The position numbers were made by a program, and so were the translations under genes. The notes under the pieces were generated by a model, which saw nothing but the letters and a program-made list of their open reading frames with translations, was not told the origin of the DNA and made no database searches. A stretch of 8,340 nt of DNA from SLRI01 sp964460465 (GTDB lineage: Bacteria > Pseudomonadota > Alphaproteobacteria > Geminicoccales > Geminicoccaceae), in the NCBI GenBank assembly GCA_964460465.1, contig CAYWSB010000204.1:1-8340 (forward strand), given 5' to 3'. Shown piece by piece: positions 6,356 through 8,340 of the stretch (within the stretch, counting starts at the first letter, position 1; each line of letters begins with the position of its first letter).

Positions 6356-7927
6356 TCAGGCCAGCTCGGCCGGCCGGCCCTCGGGCCGGCGCAGACGATG
6401 CAGGAGGGCGAGACCCGCCCGGTCGCCCTGGGTCCAGGCCACCCTGGCCCCCCAGCGCTCGCCGTCGAGGGCGACCCGGCAGCGGGTGTTGGGTTGCAGC
6501 CAGCCCACCTCGGCCACGCCGATGCCGCTCGTCGAGCGATCGACCAGTACCGCCTCGTCGTCGTCGATCATCACCCGGCTGCCGGTGGCGCAGGGCTCCC
6601 GCCGGTCGCCGCGCTCGTGGAAGACGGACAGGTCGGCCGCCAGCGCCGTCCGCACGCTCGCCGGGGCATGGTCGCCGCGGTAGCGCTCGGTCACCGAGGC
6701 GTGCAGCCGCTCGCCGAGGCCGACGACGAACTGGCCGTCATCGGTCGGGATCTCGCCGCCGATGGCGCGATCGAGGTCCGGGATCTGGGCGATCCGCCGC
6801 AGACCGTTGATCGGGGCGCGCAGGGCCAGCGGCAACTGGTCGACAACGTAGTCGAAGACGCCCTTGGTCTGCCCGGCGACGGCCTGCCATACGCCGGTGG
6901 AGGAGACGTTGCGGGCAGCGAACGGGTTGGGCTCGCAGACCACGGCACCGCTGTCGTCCGCGGTCTCGAGCCAGGCCGTCGGGGCGAGCGGCAGGCCGGC
7001 CTCGACCGCCCGCCGCAGCATCCAGTCGAGGGCGATGTCGGCGAGGCCCCGGTCGCCCGCATAGCCACCACCGACGTCGGCGTGCGAGCCGGAGAACCAG
7101 ACCTGCAGCATGTGCTGCGGCGTGTCGTCGCCGGCCTCGTCCTTGACCGTGTTGTAGCGCCGGGTCCAGAGCACGGGCTTGAAGGCGCCGCGCCGCTCGT
7201 GGATGGCCAGGGCCTGGTTGGCGTGAATGACATTGCGGCCGAGCCCGGTGTTGTGGAAGCGGTAGCGATGCCCGAGCCACTGGTCGAAGGCACGGCGCAG
7301 GCTGAGGATCGGCACGCCGAGCGAGCCCACCGTATCCCAGACGCCGAGGAAGCGGACGGGGGTGTGGAGGGCCGCACCGGTCTGCTGCAGCGCCACGATC
7401 CGCGCCACACTGGCGTTCCGCTCGGCGCGGCTCGCCCGGTAGTGCTGCCAGGCCTCGCCGAGCGCCCCGGCCTCGGCGACGACCACGCCGGCCGCGTTCA
7501 GCATGCCGGCGAGCGAGCGGGCGGTGTAGGCGCCGCGCGAGAAGCCGAAGACGAAGAGCCGGGCGCCCGGCTCCCAGTTGCGGGCAATGAAGGCATAGGC
7601 CTGTTGCACGTTGACCCCGAGGCCGACCCCGAAGGCGCCGCCGCGCACCTCGCCCACCCCTTTGTCGTAGAAGGCAACGAGCGGGATGGCGACGCGCCGG
7701 CCGCCGACGCTCTCGAAGGCCAGGCTGGCGGGGAACTCGGCCGAGCCCGTGCGCTCGTCTGGCGCCACCGCGGCTGCCCCGCAATGCCGGCGCAGGAGCT
7801 CGAAGGTGCGCCAGACATTGGTCCGGTCGGCAGGATCGTTCCAGGTCCCGTCGCAGCAGACCACCAGGACGCGCGGCGGTGCCGCGTCCAGGCCCGGACC
7901 ACAGACCGCCATCCCCTGCCCCTTCAT
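6356..7927 (-). CDS. DUF2235 alpha/beta-hydrolase with C-terminal PilZ-like domain
   Basis: A DUF2235 hydrolase, the fold of type VI secretion phospholipase effectors of the Tle1 class. Residues are numbered from an in-frame GTG at 7936 (526 residues). The marks are VVCCDGTWND (25-34), nucleophile elbow GFSRGAYTARSLAG (131-144, S133), GVWDTVGSLG (198-207, D201) and WFSGSHADVGGGY (280-292, H285), giving a plausible Ser-Asp-His triad. The last 85 residues resemble a PilZ domain: RGDRR (442-446) fits RxxxR, DRSTSG (466-471) fits [D/N]xSxxG 19 residues later, then RVAW (498-501) and AGL (507-509). Together these are the c-di-GMP contact motifs. No signal peptide, VgrG or PAAR part is visible. Start choice is uncertain: I prefer ATG 7927 with AGGTGG 5 nt upstream, but ATG 7912 (AAGGGG upstream) and GTG 7936 are possible. 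The gene converges on the dehydratase with a 17-nt gap. Confidence 0.9.
   Translation of the reverse strand: MKGQGMAVCGPGLDAAPPRVLVVCCDGTWNDPADRTNVWRTFELLRRHCGAAAVAPDERTGSAEFPASLAFESVGGRRVAIPLVAFYDKGVGEVRGGAFGVGLGVNVQQAYAFIARNWEPGARLFVFGFSRGAYTARSLAGMLNAAGVVVAEAGALGEAWQHYRASRAERNASVARIVALQQTGAALHTPVRFLGVWDTVGSLGVPILSLRRAFDQWLGHRYRFHNTGLGRNVIHANQALAIHERRGAFKPVLWTRRYNTVKDEAGDDTPQHMLQVWFSGSHADVGGGYAGDRGLADIALDWMLRRAVEAGLPLAPTAWLETADDSGAVVCEPNPFAARNVSSTGVWQAVAGQTKGVFDYVVDQLPLALRAPINGLRRIAQIPDLDRAIGGEIPTDDGQFVVGLGERLHASVTERYRGDHAPASVRTALAADLSVFHERGDRREPCATGSRVMIDDDEAVLVDRSTSGIGVAEVGWLQPNTRCRVALDGERWGARVAWTQGDRAGLALLHRLRRPEGRPAELA
6373..6390. terminator. Hairpin at the convergent dehydratase/DUF2235 junction
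   Basis: GCCGGCCC (6373-6380) and GGGCCGGC (6383-6390) form a perfect stem closing on a CUCG-type loop, inside the last codons of the DUF2235-PilZ gene and 35 nt after the dehydratase stop. It could act as a terminator for the rightward transcript. There is no T-tract on either strand, so intrinsic termination is doubtful; the next codons also constrain this sequence. Confidence 0.3.
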
Positions 7928-8070
7928 TCTGTCCACCTGTCGTGACGATACAGGAGCACGCCGGCGCCATGAAGCCGGGAGTTGCGGTCGGCCCCTCCGG
8001 AACGACGGCCCGCGCCGCGGGCGGACGACTGGCGGGCCGCCCCCGCGCCACGCCGGAAAAGCGGCCCGGC

Positions 8071-8085
8071 TTAAGCTCTGCTTAA
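8071..8085. promoter_or_regulatory. CtrA-type binding box (TTAA-N7-TTAA)
   Basis: TTAA (8071-8074), seven bases GCTCTGC, then TTAA (8082-8085) matches exactly the full binding site of CtrA, the OmpR-family master response regulator of alphaproteobacterial cell cycle and motility. The wider view is a 7-bp direct repeat, GCTTAAG, at 8069-8075 and 8080-8086, with an 11-bp period, one helical turn, as expected for two regulator subunits on one DNA face. These are the only TTAA tetranucleotides I found in the window. AATAAG at 8095-8100 may be the -10 element, which would place the box over the -35 region of the lipoprotein promoter. Confidence 0.65.
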
Positions 8086-8094
8086 GTCGCGTCG

Positions 8095-8100
8095 AATAAG
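8095..8100 (+). promoter_or_regulatory. Candidate -10 element of the lipoprotein promoter
   Basis: AATAAG stands in one of the few AT-rich patches of the 7937-8177 spacer, just downstream of the CtrA-type box. With a start point near 8107, the box would be centred about 29 bp upstream, close to the usual place for CtrA-activated promoters, and the leader would be about 70 nt. The match to TATAAT is partial. Confidence 0.3.
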
Positions 8101-8177
8101 CTTCAGGCGTGCCATTGCTGCATCAGGTCGGCCCGCCCGGCCCGGACGCGGCCGGCACCACGACGAGGAGCACGCCC

Positions 8178-8340
8178 ATGCCCAGGACCCGCCGGCCGTC
8201 GCCGCCGCTCGCCATCCTCGCGACCGCCCTGGCCCTCTTGGCCGGCGCCTGCACGAGCGTCGGCCAGGGGCAGCACCCGGCCGCGGCCACCGCCACGCTG
8301 CATCCGCTGCCGCCGCCCCGGCGGCAGGGCCGGCCGGGGC
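8178..8340 (+). CDS. Putative lipoprotein (N-terminal part, truncated by window edge)
   Basis: An open frame begins at the ATG at 8178 and continues to the window edge for 54 codons. A near-perfect GAGGAG ribosome binding site (8165-8170) lies 7 nt upstream. The protein begins with a basic stretch MPRTRRPSPP, a hydrophobic core LAILATALALLAG (about 11-23) and the lipobox AGAC with C25 as the lipidated residue, so it is very likely exported and anchored in the membrane by lipid. T26-S27 after the cysteine, with no aspartate at +2, suggests the outer membrane by the E. coli rule. The visible mature part is rich in alanine, proline and glutamine (VGQGQHPAAATATLHPLPPP) and looks like a flexible linker, so no domain can be named. 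The gene diverges from the DUF2235-PilZ gene and has the CtrA-type box upstream. Confidence 0.72.
   Translation, partial: MPRTRRPSPPLAILATALALLAGACTSVGQGQHPAAATATLHPLPPPRRQGRPG

Noticed and set aside
6356..7927. A type VI secretion effector reading of the DUF2235 gene.
   Set aside because: There is no VgrG, PAAR, Hcp or adaptor gene nearby, and the C-terminal PilZ-like domain suggests an intracellular c-di-GMP response; not excluded, but not supported.
4403..7945. A 1180-codon open frame on the plus strand spanning the dehydratase and running antisense to the DUF2235-PilZ gene.
   Set aside because: Its translation is arginine/proline/glycine-rich without any recognisable domain, and both genes it overlaps have intact family motifs in other frames. 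Long false frames are expected where GC-rich third positions remove stop codons.
7969..8085. A 38-codon plus-strand frame in the DUF2235/lipoprotein spacer.
   Set aside because: The nearest AGGAG is too far from the ATG, the peptide has no features, and its end lies across the CtrA-type box.
8103..8303. A 66-codon minus-strand frame opposite the lipoprotein start.
   Set aside because: No ribosome binding site or motif; the plus-strand frame has GAGGAG, a signal peptide and a lipobox.
1..8340. tRNA, rRNA, CRISPR arrays, insertion sequences, phage genes or integration sites.
   Set aside because: I saw no repeat-spacer arrays, transposase motifs, tRNA-like cloverleaf ends or long terminal repeats when reading the window.

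Overview
The window is uniformly GC-rich (roughly 70%) and densely packed, with short gaps and strong purine-rich ribosome binding sites. A TAXI-type TRAP transporter, an IlvD/Edd sugar-acid dehydratase, an SMP-30 lactonase, a DUF1349 protein and a perfect CtrA-type box (TTAA-N7-TTAA) together suggest an alphaproteobacterium, perhaps of the Rhodospirillales or a related environmental lineage. The taxonomy is inferred from gene content and composition only.

Layout. Positions 1-4515 carry six co-directional minus-strand genes. In transcription order they are: a DUF1349 protein (4515-3937), a CopG-type antitoxin with no toxin (3898-3611), an SMP-30/gluconolactonase-like protein (3549-2617), a YdcF/SanA/ElyC-type membrane protein (2564-1797), a TAXI-family TRAP solute-binding protein (1670-654), and the N-terminal 193 residues of a fused TRAP permease that runs off the left edge (579-1). 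Gaps are 38, 61, 52, 126 and 74 nt, so the first four could form one transcript; the binding-protein/permease pair may have its own. A perfect 10-bp GC hairpin sits between binding protein and permease. Diverging from this block, and read rightwards, is an IlvD/Edd dehydratase (4617-6338) with all its iron-sulfur, metal and catalytic residues in place.

The dehydratase ends 17 nt from the convergent stop of a minus-strand gene (7927-6356) that joins a DUF2235 alpha/beta-hydrolase to a C-terminal PilZ-like domain with an RxxxR...DxSxxG c-di-GMP signature. A 241-nt divergent spacer follows, carrying the CtrA-type box at 8071-8085. A lipoprotein gene starts at 8178 and is cut off by the right edge.

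How the parts may work together. The lactonase (lactone to aldonate) and the dehydratase (aldonate to 2-keto-3-deoxy acid) are consecutive steps of oxidative sugar-acid catabolism, and the TRAP transporter is a plausible uptake route; the substrate cannot be read from the sequence. The right-hand part looks like a separate module, a putative c-di-GMP-responsive hydrolase and a lipoprotein diverging from a CtrA-type site, which would link it to the cell-cycle/motility control circuit of alphaproteobacteria. This is the most unusual part of the window.
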